A stretch of DNA of 64,000 nucleotides from Phenylobacterium sp. (lineage in GTDB: Bacteria > Pseudomonadota > Alphaproteobacteria > Caulobacterales > Caulobacteraceae): assembly GCF_004799515.1 (NCBI RefSeq), contig NZ_SSMX01000004.1:1-64000 (forward strand). The letters run 5' to 3'. The notes under the pieces were generated by a model, which ran no database searches, was not told where the DNA came from, and saw only the letters and a program-made list of their open reading frames with translations. The position numbers and the translations under genes were made by a program. Every line of letters begins with the position of its first letter. The stretch's first letter is position 1. Shown one piece after another: positions 33,283 to 41,637 of the stretch.

Positions 33283-35187
33283 CTAGCCCAGCCCGCAGAC
33301 GCGGGCGACCTGGTAGACGATCAGGGCGGCCAGATAGGCCAGGCCGGTCATGTAGACCAGCATCACCGCCGGCCAGAGCCAGGAGTTGGTCTCGCGCTTC
33401 ACCACCCCGATGGTAGAGGCGCACTGCGGGGCGAAGACGTACCAGGCCAGGAACGCCAGGCCCGTGGCGATCGACCAGTGGTGCTGCAGCGTCGTGGCCA
33501 GCGCGCCCGGCGAGGCGTCGGCGTTGCCGATGGCGTAGACGGTGCCCAGCGCCGCCACCGCCACCTCCCGCGCCGCGAAGCCGGGGATCAGGGCCACGGT
33601 CATCTGCCAGTTGAAGCCGATGGGCGCGAGCAAGGGCTGCAAGAGGTGACCGATCCGCCCGGCAAGGCTGTAGTTGATCGCCGGGTCCGTCGCCCCCGCC
33701 GGCGCGCCGGGGAAGGACGACAGGAACCAGACCAGGATCATCATCGGGAAAATGATCGTGCCCGCGCGGGTCAGGAAGATCTTGCCGCGCAGGTAGAGGC
33801 TGCGGAGCACGTTCACCGGATCGGGCGTCTTGTAGGCCGGCAGCTCCATCAGGAAGGGCTCGACCGCTCCGCGCCAAAAGATCCGCCGCGTCACGAACGA
33901 GACCGCCAGCGCGCTCAGGATCCCCGCCGCATAGAGGCCGAACATGACGAGGCCCGGCAGGCTCAGCACGCCGAGCACGGAGCGGTTCGGGATGAAGGCC
34001 GAGATGATCAGGGTGTAGACCGGGATGCGCGCCGAGCAGGTCATCAAGGGCGCCACCATGATGGTGGTCAGCCGGTCGCGTTTGTTGTCGATCACCCGGG
34101 CCGACATGATCCCCGGGATGGCGCAGGCGAAGCTGGACAGCAGCGGGATGAAGGCGCGGCCATGCAGGCCGGCGCCGCCCATGATCCGGTCCATCAGGAA
34201 GGCCGCGCGGGCCATGTAGCCGAAGTCCTCGAGCAGGATGATGAAGAAGAACAGCACCAGGATCTGCGGCAGGAAGACGATCACCGAGCCCACGCCGGAG
34301 ATCAGGCCATCGGTCAGGAAGCTGGTCAAAAGCCCCGCCGGCAGGTGGTGCGCCACGAAGGCGCCCAAGAGGGTGAAGCCGTCGGTCATGGCGTCGCCGG
34401 CCGCCTTCGACCAGGTGAACACCGCCTGGAACATCACGAACAGCAGGGTGAGCAGGATGGCCAGGCCCGCCACCGGATGCAGCAACACGCTATCCACCTT
34501 GCCGGTGAAGGTGTCGGGGAACTCCGGCGCGCGGACGTGGGCCTTTAGGATGCGCTGGGCCTCGCGGTGGGCGTCGCGGATCTCGCCGGCGTCCGGCTCA
34601 TGCCAGGTGTTGTCCCCCGCCAGCGCGCCCTTGGCGATCAGGCCGTCCACCTGGGCCAGCAAGTCGTCGATGCCGCGCTTGCGGGTGGCGACCGTGGCGA
34701 CGATCGGGCAGCCGATGTCGCGGGCGAGGCCGTCCAGGTCGATCCGCAGGCCCTGCCGCTGGGCGATGTCGTACATGTTCAGCGCCAGGACCATCGGCCG
34801 GCCCACCGCCTTCAGCTCCAGGATCAGCCGCAGCACCAGGCGCAGGTTGGTGGCGTCGGCCACGCAGATCAGCACATCGGGCGCGCTTTCGCCGGCCAGC
34901 TTGCCCAGCACGGCGTCGCGGGTGACCACCTCGTCGGGGCTGCGGGCGCGCAGGGAGTAAGTGCCCGGCAGGTCGAGGACCGACAGGCTGCGCCCCGAGG
35001 CGGTGGCGACGCGGCCCTCCTTCCGCTCGACGGTGACGCCGGCGTAGTTGGCCACCTTCTGGCGGCTGCCGGTCAGCGCGTTGAACAGCGCCGTCTTGCC
35101 GGAGTTGGGATTGCCGACCAGGGCCACGCGGGACATGGGCAGGGCGGCGCCGGAGTCCACCCCTTGGAGCATCGCGACGTCGTTCAT
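33283..35187 (-). CDS. feoB: Ferrous iron transporter B
   Basis: A 634-residue Fe(II) transporter of the inner membrane. The N-terminal GTPase domain has G1 VALVGNPNSGKTALF (about 21-35) and G3 LDLPGTYSL. The membrane part contains the paired Gate-like motifs with conserved Cys: SSFACAIPGIMSARVI and MTCSARIPVYTLII. It is shorter than the 773-residue E. coli protein, as usual for the alphaproteobacterial form. It overlaps feoA by four bases (ATGA read leftward), so the two are coupled. Confidence 0.95.
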   Translation of the reverse strand: MNDVAMLQGVDSGAALPMSRVALVGNPNSGKTALFNALTGSRQKVANYAGVTVERKEGRVATASGRSLSVLDLPGTYSLRARSPDEVVTRDAVLGKLAGESAPDVLICVADATNLRLVLRLILELKAVGRPMVLALNMYDIAQRQGLRIDLDGLARDIGCPIVATVATRKRGIDDLLAQVDGLIAKGALAGDNTWHEPDAGEIRDAHREAQRILKAHVRAPEFPDTFTGKVDSVLLHPVAGLAILLTLLFVMFQAVFTWSKAAGDAMTDGFTLLGAFVAHHLPAGLLTSFLTDGLISGVGSVIVFLPQILVLFFFIILLEDFGYMARAAFLMDRIMGGAGLHGRAFIPLLSSFACAIPGIMSARVIDNKRDRLTTIMVAPLMTCSARIPVYTLIISAFIPNRSVLGVLSLPGLVMFGLYAAGILSALAVSFVTRRIFWRGAVEPFLMELPAYKTPDPVNVLRSLYLRGKIFLTRAGTIIFPMMILVWFLSSFPGAPAGATDPAINYSLAGRIGHLLQPLLAPIGFNWQMTVALIPGFAAREVAVAALGTVYAIGNADASPGALATTLQHHWSIATGLAFLAWYVFAPQCASTIGVVKRETNSWLWPAVMLVYMTGLAYLAALIVYQVARVCGLG

Positions 35188-35522
35188 CGCGGGTCCAGCA
35201 AGACCCAGATGTCCGCCGCGTCGCGCCGGCGAAGACCGATGCGCATGTCGTCCAGCCGCACCGCGATGGGATCGCGCCAGATCGCGCCCTCGTGCAGCAC
35301 CGCGACGCGCGCGCCCTCCACGAAGCCGAATTCCAGCAGGCGGCGCTGCAGCTCGTCGACATCGACCCCGTGGTCGCCCGACAGGCCGGCCGCGCGCACC
35401 TCGACGATGATCCCCTTGTCGCCCGGCCGCGCGCCGCTCAAGCGCACCGCCCCCGCCAGCGACGGGGCCGCGGCGCCCTGAACAGCGTCAGGCCCCTGCG
35501 GCTCGGCGAGCATGTCGTGCAT
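35184..35522 (-). CDS. feoA: Ferrous iron transport protein A
   Basis: A 112-residue protein with an SH3-like FeoA domain in its C-terminal 80 residues: LSGARPGDKGIIVEV, LQRRLLEFGFVEGARVAVLH, then DPIAVRLDDMRIGLRRRDA. It is thought to act on the FeoB GTPase domain. A 25-residue N-terminal extension precedes the domain. The ATG at 35522 is the first gene position after a strong palindrome resembling a Fur site, so iron-repressed transcription of feoAB is expected. Confidence 0.92.
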   Translation of the reverse strand: MHDMLAEPQGPDAVQGAAAPSLAGAVRLSGARPGDKGIIVEVRAAGLSGDHGVDVDELQRRLLEFGFVEGARVAVLHEGAIWRDPIAVRLDDMRIGLRRRDAADIWVLLDPR

Positions 35523-35551
35523 GGGCGGGGTTTCCGTGGACGCGAACTTAC

Positions 35552-35580
35552 TTGCGACTGATTATCAGTTTGGGTCGCAA
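35552..35580. promoter_or_regulatory. Fur-box-like nested palindromes upstream of feoAB
   Basis: ACTGAT-T-ATCAGT at 35557-35569 is a perfect 6-1-6 palindrome, the geometry described for Fur sites. Around it, TTGCGAC (35552-35558) and GTCGCAA (35574-35580) are perfect 7-base inverted arms with a different centre. The element lies 30-58 bases upstream of feoA. Iron-dependent repression is the natural reading; a site for Irr or a related regulator is an alternative. Confidence 0.55.
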
Positions 35581-35663
35581 CTGTCGATGCGCAAGGACGC
35601 GGGCCGCCTGGAGCCTGCGCGGCTTGCGGGTAAGGGCTGGCGATTGCTATTCAGGCCCCCGCT

Positions 35664-35747
35664 GCCCCAGTGGCGAAATGGTAGACGCGGTAGACTCAAA
35701 ATCTATTGCCGAGAGGCGTGCTGGTTCGAGTCCGGCCTGGGGCACCA
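35664..35747 (+). tRNA. tRNA-Leu (anticodon CAA)
   Basis: An 84-base gene including an encoded CCA. The acceptor stem pairs GCCCCAG (35664-35670) with CTGGGGC (35737-35743), followed by discriminator A and CCA (35745-35747). The anticodon loop CTCAAAA gives CAA, reading UUG leucine codons. The long variable arm (TTGCCGAGAGGCGTG region) and TTCGAGTCC T-loop fit a class II leucine tRNA. Confidence 0.96.
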
Positions 35748-35959
35748 CTTGAAGCCGCGCTGGGCGCAGCTGTTGAAGGCGCCATCGCTGTCGACCCGCC
35801 GCGAAGGATGCGTGGCGCCGCGAGGCCGCATAGCGGTACAAGCCTCCAACCTGGGCGTCCAAGACCCGAAGCGTCACACGCGGCAGGTTAAACTCGGTTG
35901 GCCGTTGGAGGCTGGCGACCTCCAACCCATCCCAAGCCACCCCGGCAGGAGCGAGAGAC

Positions 35960-36784
35960 ATGAGCACCATCACCACCAAGGACGGCGTGCAGATCTTCTA
36001 CAAGGATTGGGGCGAGGGGCAGCCGATCGTCTTCAGCCATGGCTGGCCGCTCAGCGCGGACGACTGGGACACCCAGATGATGTTCTTCCTGCTGCACGGC
36101 TACCGGGTCATCGCTCATGACCGGCGCGGCCACGGCCGCTCGAGCCAGGTCGCCGACGGGCACGACATGGACCACTACGCCGACGACTTGGCGGCGGTCA
36201 CCGCGCATCTGGACCTGAAGGATGCGGTCCACGTCGGCCACTCCACCGGCGGCGGCGAGGTTGTCCGCTACATCGCCCGCCACGGCGAGAGCCGGGTGGC
36301 GAAGGCCGTGCTGATCAGCTCGGTCCCGCCGCTGATGCTCAAGACCGGCGCCAACCCGGGCGGCCTGCCGAAGGAGGTGTTCGACGGCCTTCAGGAACAG
36401 GTGGCCACCAACCGCGCCCAGTTCTACCGCGACCTGCCGGCCGGCCCCTTCTACGGCTTCAACCGGCCCGGCGCGGCGGCTGAGGAAGGCGTCATCCAGA
36501 ACTGGTGGCGCCAGGGGATGATGGGCGGCGCCAAGGCCCACTACGACGGCATCGTCGCCTTCTCGCAGACCGACTTCACCGAGGATCTGAAGAAGATCAC
36601 CGTGCCGGTCCTGGTGATGCACGGCGACGACGACCAGATCGTGCCATACGCCGACTCCGGCCCGCTCTCGGCCAAGCTCGTGCAGAACGGCACGCTGAAG
36701 ACCTACAAGGGCTTCCCGCACGGCATGCCGACCACGGAAGCCGCGACCATCAACGCCGACCTCCTGGCCTTCATCCAAAGCTGA
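35960..36784 (+). CDS. Alpha/beta hydrolase, non-haem chloroperoxidase-like
   Basis: A 274-residue cytoplasmic alpha/beta hydrolase. It matches the cofactor-free haloperoxidase/esterase group: [18 protein letters not shown] (oxyanion strand), [14 protein letters not shown], the nucleophile elbow [11 protein letters not shown] with S95, the acid in [14 protein letters not shown], and the catalytic His in [10 protein letters not shown]. Such enzymes are esterases that can form peracids in vitro. The ATG at 35960 has AGGAGCGAGAG upstream. It stands alone between tRNA-Leu and a convergent regulator. Confidence 0.93.
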   Translation: MSTITTKDGVQIFYKDWGEGQPIVFSHGWPLSADDWDTQMMFFLLHGYRVIAHDRRGHGRSSQVADGHDMDHYADDLAAVTAHLDLKDAVHVGHSTGGGEVVRYIARHGESRVAKAVLISSVPPLMLKTGANPGGLPKEVFDGLQEQVATNRAQFYRDLPAGPFYGFNRPGAAAEEGVIQNWWRQGMMGGAKAHYDGIVAFSQTDFTEDLKKITVPVLVMHGDDDQIVPYADSGPLSAKLVQNGTLKTYKGFPHGMPTTEAATINADLLAFIQS

Positions 36785-36826
36785 CCGGCCGCCGGCCGCC
36801 CTCGCCGTCTGCCGGAGGCGGCCGGT
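36784..36826. terminator. Possible bidirectional terminator hairpin
   Basis: ACCGGCCGCC (36784-36793) and GGCGGCCGGT (36817-36826) are perfect 10-base inverted arms between two convergent genes, beginning at the last base of the upstream gene. A second copy of the left arm (CCGGCCGCC, 36792-36800) allows a shorter 16-base loop. There is no T-run, so strength is uncertain. Confidence 0.4.
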
Positions 36827-36832
36827 TCCGCG

Positions 36833-37717
36833 TCAGGCCGTCGCCGGCGCGTCCTCGAGGACGCGGGATGGCGCTTCCGCCGTCGCCGGCTCCGGCTTGA
36901 TCAGGGACTGGATCTTCGCCGCGTCGGCCGGGGTCGCGGGGTTGTAGACCACCATGCTGAGGTCCGGCCGGCCGTCGACCGCGAAGGCGGAATATTCGAA
37001 GGCCAAGGGGCCCAGCAGCGGGTGGCGGATCTGCTTGACGCCTTCGCCGTGGCTGCGGACGTCGTTGTCGCGCCACATGGCCTTGAACTCCGGGCTGAGC
37101 CGGCTGAGCTCCTCGACCAGGGGCTCGACCTCCGCCGCCGCCCCCGCCCGCGCCGCGTCCACCCGGAAGGCGCTGACCACGAACCGCGCGGTGCGCTCCC
37201 AGTCGTACTGCACCTCGCGGGTGCGCGGATCGAGGAAGATGAAGCGCAGGATGTTGCGCTGGTCCGGGGGCAACGATCCGTAGTCGACGAGCATCACCGT
37301 CGAGGCGCGGTTCCAGGCGACCACGTCCCAGGTCGCGGTGCGGATCAGCGCCGGCGTCGGCTCCAGCGCGTCGAGCACCCGTTGCAGCCTGGGCGTGACG
37401 CCCTCGTCCCGGGAGTAGCGCGCCTCGGGCGGCCGGCCGAGGCCGAGCAGGAAGAGATGCTCCCGCTCGAGCTCCGTGAGCATCAGGGCCGCGGCGATGC
37501 GGTCGAGCACGTCGGCGGAGGGCGAGCCGCCGCGCCCCTGCTCGAGCCAGGTGTACCAGGTCGGGCTGATGTTGGCGCGCTGGGCGACCTCCTCGCGGCG
37601 CAGGCCGGCGGTGCGGCGGCGCTGCGGCGGAAAGCCGAAGGCGGCGGGATCTAGTCTCGCCCGGCGGTCCTTCAGATAGGTCCCGAGCGGGTTTTCCGGC
37701 GCGAGGTCTTCGCTCAT
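36833..37717 (-). CDS. XRE-family regulator with MmyB-like ligand domain
   Basis: A 294-residue regulator. The N-terminal HTH_31/XRE domain contains GLRREEVAQRANISPTWYTW and LEQGRGGSPSADVLDRIAAA. The C-terminal two-thirds is the MmyB PAS-like domain found in these proteins (TWDVVAWNRASTVMLVDYG, NILRFIFLDPRTREVQYDWE and HPLLGPLAFEYSAF). The start was placed at ATG 37717 because an upstream ATG at 37729 lies inside the -10 element. It is divergent from an SDR/ketopantoate-reductase-like pair, a common arrangement in which such regulators control neighbouring oxidoreductases. Confidence 0.88.
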   Translation of the reverse strand: MSEDLAPENPLGTYLKDRRARLDPAAFGFPPQRRRTAGLRREEVAQRANISPTWYTWLEQGRGGSPSADVLDRIAAALMLTELEREHLFLLGLGRPPEARYSRDEGVTPRLQRVLDALEPTPALIRTATWDVVAWNRASTVMLVDYGSLPPDQRNILRFIFLDPRTREVQYDWERTARFVVSAFRVDAARAGAAAEVEPLVEELSRLSPEFKAMWRDNDVRSHGEGVKQIRHPLLGPLAFEYSAFAVDGRPDLSMVVYNPATPADAAKIQSLIKPEPATAEAPSRVLEDAPATA

Positions 37718-37727
37718 CCTGTTACCC

Positions 37728-37733
37728 ATTATA
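37728..37733 (-). promoter_or_regulatory. Consensus -10 (TATAAT) of XRE regulator
   Basis: Read leftward, 37733-37728 is a perfect TATAAT, rare in this GC-rich sequence. A transcription start about seven bases on (near 37721) falls just before the ATG at 37717, implying a leader of only a few bases. No clear -35 hexamer is visible at 16-18 bases. Confidence 0.5.
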
Positions 37734-37806
37734 CCCCGATACGATCACTACTTTACCACGATGATACCTGGGAGGACACTGGCTTCAACAGCCTTGGAGA
37801 TTTGTG

Positions 37807-38700
37807 ATGCGTGTATTTGTGACCGGCGCCACCGGCTGGGTGGGCGCGGCGGTGGTGGACGAGCTGATCGCCGGCGGCCATCAGGTGGTGGGCCTCGCCC
37901 GCTCGGACGAAGGCGCCAAGGCCCTGGCCGCAGCGGGCGCCGAGGTGCAGCGCGGCGACATCGCGGACCTGGACGGCCTGCGGCGCGGCGCCGACAAGGC
38001 CGACGGCGTGATCCACCTGGCCTTCAACCACGACTTCTCCCGGTTCGTGGAGAACTGCGCCGAGGACGAGCGCGCCATCGAGGCGATCGGCGCGGTGCTC
38101 GAGGGCTCCGAGCGGCCGTTGCTGGTCACCTCCGGCGTGGCGCGCCTCGCCCCCGGCCGCACGGCGACCGAAGCCGATACGCCGCCCGGCGATGCGTCGA
38201 GCTACCCCCGCAAGTCGGAGTCGGCGGCGGCGGCGCTCGCGGCGCGCGGCGTCCGGGCGACCGCCGTGCGGCTGGCGCCCTCGGTGCACGGCCATGGCGA
38301 CCATGGCTTCGTTCCGCGCGTCGTCCAGCTGGCGCGCGAGAAGGGCGTGTCGGCCTATATCGGCGACGGGCAGAACCGCTGGCCTGGCGTCCATCGGCTC
38401 GACGCCGCCCGCCTTTACCGGCTCGCCCTGGAGCGCGGGGCGCAAGGCGGCCCATTCCACGCGATCGCCGAGGAGGGCGTTCCGTTCAAGGCGATCGCCG
38501 AGGTGATCGGCCGGCGGCTGGACATCCCGGTGGTCTCGCGCTCGCTGGAGGAGGCGGCCGACCACTTCGGCTGGTTCACCATGTTCGCGGCCATGGACGC
38601 CCCGACCGCCAACGAACGGACGCGCGCGACGCTGAACTGGACGCCGGAAGGGCCGGGGCTGCTCGCCGACCTCGACCATCCGGCCTATTTCACGGCCTAG
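37807..38700 (+). CDS. NAD-dependent epimerase/SDR family protein
   Basis: A 297-residue extended short-chain dehydrogenase. The Rossmann start is [20 protein letters not shown], with [13 protein letters not shown] and [13 protein letters not shown] further on. The active-site Tyr/Lys pair is visible as SYPRKSES, and [17 protein letters not shown] is the usual extended-SDR C-terminal pattern. The ATG at 37807 has TTGGAG eight bases upstream; a GTG one codon earlier is less likely. The substrate is unknown. The stop abuts the next start directly, so the ketopantoate-reductase-like gene is co-transcribed. Confidence 0.9.
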   Translation: MRVFVTGATGWVGAAVVDELIAGGHQVVGLARSDEGAKALAAAGAEVQRGDIADLDGLRRGADKADGVIHLAFNHDFSRFVENCAEDERAIEAIGAVLEGSERPLLVTSGVARLAPGRTATEADTPPGDASSYPRKSESAAAALAARGVRATAVRLAPSVHGHGDHGFVPRVVQLAREKGVSAYIGDGQNRWPGVHRLDAARLYRLALERGAQGGPFHAIAEEGVPFKAIAEVIGRRLDIPVVSRSLEEAADHFGWFTMFAAMDAPTANERTRATLNWTPEGPGLLADLDHPAYFTA

Positions 38701-39636
38701 ATGGCGGCGGCCTCGCCTCCGTCGATCGCCCCCCTGTCGATCGCTGTCGTCGGCCTGGGCGGCATCGGCAGCACCTTCGCCTTCCATCTGGCGCGCGCCG
38801 GCCATGACGTGACCGCCGTGGCGCGGCCAGGGTCGGCGCGGCTGCGGCAGTTGCAGCGCGACGGGGGCGTCGTCCGCACGACCGGCGAGCGGGCGCAGAT
38901 GGCCGTCGCCGACAGTCTGGACGAGGCGGCCGTCTACGACCTGGTGGTGGTGACGGTGCTCGCCCACCAGGTCGAGGCCCTGCTGCCCGTCCTGTCGCGC
39001 AGCCAGGCCCGGTGCGTCCAGTTCATGTTCAACACCTTCGACCCCGAGCGCCTGGGCGCGGCGGTGGGCGCGGCGCGATGCAGCTTTGGCATGCCGTTCG
39101 TGATGGCCACCGTGGACGGCGAGGGCCGGCTCGCCGCGACGGTCAGCGGCGGCCGCCGGACGCTGCACGGCGATGCGCACTGGGCGGCGCTGTTCCAGGC
39201 GGCGGGCGTTCCCTCGGCGTCCGAGGCGGACATGCCGCTCTGGCTGCGCTGCCACGCCCCGCTCTGCGTCGCCATGGAGAGCATATCGGTGGCGGGGGAG
39301 CGGAGCGGCGATGGCGCGTCCTGGGCGCAGGCGATGACGGTGGCGCGCGGCGTCGGCGGCGGCTTTGCGATCATCAGGGGGCTGGGCTACCGCCTGCATC
39401 CCTCGAAGGCGGCGATCGCCGCCGCGCCAACGGCCCTGGTCGCCGGTCTCCTGTGGGGCGCCTCGCGCCTCAAGACCTTCCGGAAATTGCTGGCGACCGG
39501 CGAGGGCGAATGCCGCGCGCTCGCCGATGTCATGGCCGAAGCCGGGGCTGCGGCGACGCCGGCCCTTCCCGCGGCCGTGGCGGCGGTCAGGGCGATGAAG
39601 CCCTCGGAAGCGAGCCCCTCGCCGCCCCCCGGATAG
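38701..39636 (+). CDS. Ketopantoate reductase family protein
   Basis: A 311-residue NAD(P)-dependent oxidoreductase of the ApbA/PanE fold. The nucleotide site is IAVVGLGGIGSTFAFHLARA. The middle of the chain has VVTVLAHQVEALLP, and the C-terminal helical domain includes RLHPSKAAIAAAPTALVAG. It starts with ATG directly after the TAG of the SDR gene. The family makes pantoate, but many paralogues act on other 2-oxo or 3-hydroxy substrates, and the active-site Lys/Glu of true PanE are not obvious here. I therefore do not call it panE. Confidence 0.8.
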   Translation: MAAASPPSIAPLSIAVVGLGGIGSTFAFHLARAGHDVTAVARPGSARLRQLQRDGGVVRTTGERAQMAVADSLDEAAVYDLVVVTVLAHQVEALLPVLSRSQARCVQFMFNTFDPERLGAAVGAARCSFGMPFVMATVDGEGRLAATVSGGRRTLHGDAHWAALFQAAGVPSASEADMPLWLRCHAPLCVAMESISVAGERSGDGASWAQAMTVARGVGGGFAIIRGLGYRLHPSKAAIAAAPTALVAGLLWGASRLKTFRKLLATGEGECRALADVMAEAGAAATPALPAAVAAVRAMKPSEASPSPPPG

Positions 39637-39764
39637 CCCCGCCGTCAGGCGCGCCCGCCGCAGCGTCCCCGGTGGTGCGGTGCAACATGGAGCCTTCCCA
39701 GGCGTCCGGCGATCCCGTAGGAAGAGCGCGAGATCGTCCGAAGGCTGACACGGAGGGCAGGATC

Positions 39765-39959
39765 ATGAGCGAACAGGACATGACGCCGCAGACGGCTGGG
39801 ACTCCGCTCGACGGCCTGCGGCAGGCCAAGGCCGAAAGCCTCAAGGCCCTGATGAAGAAGAAGCCGGGGCAGAAGCACTACAAGCGCACCCTGCGCGCCT
39901 TCCTGGAAGCCGATCAGAAGCTGACCGACGCCATCGAGACCCAGCTCGAAGTGCAGTAG
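39765..39959 (+). CDS. Small Lys-rich hypothetical protein
   Basis: A 64-residue protein starting at ATG 39765 behind a good ribosome site (GGAGGG). The chain is mostly helical and basic in the middle (ESLKALMKKKPGQKHYKRTL) and ends acidic. There is no signal peptide, membrane segment or cysteine. I do not recognise the family. Independent start signals, a 128-base spacer after the previous gene and protein-like composition argue that it is real. It converges on the LysR gene with one base between stops. Confidence 0.65.
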   Translation: MSEQDMTPQTAGTPLDGLRQAKAESLKALMKKKPGQKHYKRTLRAFLEADQKLTDAIETQLEVQ

Positions 39960-39960
39960 G

Positions 39961-40890
39961 TCACGCCGCGCCGCTCCGGGCCCTCTCGGCCTGGGCCTCG
40001 GCCTGCGCCCGCACCCAGCCGTGGAACGCCGCGATCTTCGGCTCGCCGAGCCGGTCCGCGCGGCAGACGAACCAGAAGCCGAACGGGCTCGCCAGCTCGA
40101 CGTCGAAAGGCTTCACCAGCCGCCCCGCCGCCAAGTCCTCGTCCACCAGGGGCGACAGGCCGAGCGCGAAGCCCTGCCCCGCGACCGCCGCCGACAGCGC
40201 CATGTGGCTGTTGCTGAACAGCGGGCCGGCGCCTTCGGCGCGGCGGCTCACCCCGGCCTTCGCGAACCAGGCGCTCCAGGTGGGCAGGCCCGGCGCCACC
40301 AGGGCGGACTCGTCGTGCAGCAGCCGCCCCGCCTCGATCGCCGCGGGATCGCCGGCCACCTCGGCGGCCAGGGCCGGGCTGCAGACCGGAAAGGCGACGG
40401 CCGGGGCGATCAGCTCGGCGTGCAGCTCCGGATAGTCGCCGTCGCCATAGCGCAGCCCGATGTCGATCCCGTCGCGGTCGAAGTCCGAGCGAGGGTCCGA
40501 GGCGATGATCCGGACCTGGATCTCCGGATGCGCCGCGGCGAAGCTCGCCAAGCGCGGCGCCACCCACTTCGAGGCGAAGCTCGGCATGGCGCTGATCTGC
40601 AGCGAAGTGGCGTCGAGGTCGGCCACCTGCGCCACCAGCCGCTCCATGGCGGTGAACAGGCTGGTCAGCTGCGGCGCCAGCCGCTTGCCCGCCACCGACA
40701 GGCTGATCGCGCGATGGCCGCGCACGAACAGCGGCGAGCCGACCCATTCCTCCAGCCGCCGGACCTGGACGCTGACCGCCGACGGCGTGACCCCGAGCTC
40801 GGCCGCGGCGGCGGCGAAGCTGAGGTGGCGCGCGGCGGCGTCGAAGCTGCGAAGGGCGTTGAGCGGAAGCATGCGAAGCGGCGTCGCCAT
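39961..40890 (-). CDS. LysR family regulator, GcvA-like
   Basis: A 309-residue LysR regulator. The winged HTH is near the N-terminus: ALRSFDAAARHLSFAAAAAE, then LGVTPSAVSVQVRRLEEWVG. The effector-binding domain spans about 95-300 with LQISAMPSFASKWVAPRLAS, DIGLRYGDGDYP and DEDLAAGRLVKPF, a pattern typical of the GcvA/AmpR group. The ATG at 40890 is the normal distance before the HTH; longer upstream frames are non-coding. It is divergent from two tandem secreted paralogues and probably controls them through the inverted repeat in the shared spacer. Confidence 0.92.
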   Translation of the reverse strand: MATPLRMLPLNALRSFDAAARHLSFAAAAAELGVTPSAVSVQVRRLEEWVGSPLFVRGHRAISLSVAGKRLAPQLTSLFTAMERLVAQVADLDATSLQISAMPSFASKWVAPRLASFAAAHPEIQVRIIASDPRSDFDRDGIDIGLRYGDGDYPELHAELIAPAVAFPVCSPALAAEVAGDPAAIEAGRLLHDESALVAPGLPTWSAWFAKAGVSRRAEGAGPLFSNSHMALSAAVAGQGFALGLSPLVDEDLAAGRLVKPFDVELASPFGFWFVCRADRLGEPKIAAFHGWVRAQAEAQAERARSGAA

Positions 40891-40914
40891 ATCAGGTTCC
40901 CGGCCGTCGGACTG

Positions 40915-40953
40915 AACGACAAATCCTTGGGCATGCGGCGCGATTTTGTCGTT
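40915..40953. promoter_or_regulatory. Inverted repeat in LysR divergent promoter
   Basis: AACGACAAA (40915-40923) and TTTGTCGTT (40945-40953) are perfect 9-base inverted arms 21 bases apart, within the 139-base spacer between the LysR gene and the first secreted paralogue. The position suits binding of a LysR tetramer controlling both directions. Confidence 0.45.
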
Positions 40954-41029
40954 TGCGGCAAGCCGGGCCGCGCGGCCATTCCTTGCGCCCAACACGGCCC
41001 CGCGCCGAGCTGTCCACGGAGCGACTTCC

Positions 41030-41611
41030 ATGATCCCGTCCTTGCGCACCGCGAGCGCCGCCGTACTGGCCTTCACGGCGTTCGCGGCGGCCCCAGCGGC
41101 CTTTGCCGCCGAGGCTGCGCCCACCCCGGCCGCCATCGCCCGCGACGGCAGCCATGACTTCGACTTCGATTTCGGCGTCTGGAAGACCGAGATCACCCGC
41201 CGCCTGCATCCGCTCTCCGGTTCCACGGAGTCCATGAAGCTCACCGGAACCGTCACGATCCGCAAGATCTGGGGCGGCAAGGCCTCCATCGAGGAGATCG
41301 AGGCTGACGGACCCAAAGGGCGCTGGGAGGGCATGAGCCTGTTCCTCTACGACCCCGTGGCGCACCAGTGGAGCCAGAGCTTCATCGGCAGCGCCGGCGG
41401 GACCTTCGGCGGCGGCATGGTCGGGTCCTTCCACGATGGCAAGGGCGAGCTCTTCCAGCAGGACACCCTGGACGGCCGCGCCATCCTGGTGCGCGCCACC
41501 TGGTCGGAGATCACGCCCACCTCCCATAAGTACGAGGAAGACTACTCCGCGGACGGCGGCAAGACCTGGGCGGTCTCGTTCGTGGCGCACAAGACCAAGA
41601 TCCACTCGTGA
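41030..41611 (+). CDS. Secreted hypothetical protein, DGSHDFDF family, copy 1
   Basis: A 193-residue exported protein. A signal peptide (MIPSLRTASAAVLAFTAFAA, cleavage near AFAAEA) precedes a domain of about 155 residues beginning DGSHDFDFDFGVWKTEI. It contains IRKIWGGKASIEEIEADGP, a central LFLYDPVAHQWSQSFI and the ending DGGKTWAVSFVAHK. The pattern suggests a beta-rich lipocalin-like or DUF1579-like fold, but no function is known to me. The ATG at 41030 has GGAG nine bases upstream. The next gene is a clear paralogue, and a LysR gene is divergent. Confidence 0.78.
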   Translation: MIPSLRTASAAVLAFTAFAAAPAAFAAEAAPTPAAIARDGSHDFDFDFGVWKTEITRRLHPLSGSTESMKLTGTVTIRKIWGGKASIEEIEADGPKGRWEGMSLFLYDPVAHQWSQSFIGSAGGTFGGGMVGSFHDGKGELFQQDTLDGRAILVRATWSEITPTSHKYEEDYSADGGKTWAVSFVAHKTKIHS

Positions 41612-41637
41612 CCCGCCGGACCGCTGAAGGAAACCCC

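Noticed and set aside
35748..35959. Possible small gene between tRNA-Leu and the hydrolase
   Set aside because: Open frames here have no ribosome site, and composition is not protein-like; the stretch appears to be plain spacer.
38701..39636. Calling this gene panE
   Set aside because: The fold is right, but key PanE active-site residues are not evident and the context (SDR plus XRE regulator) is not pantothenate synthesis.
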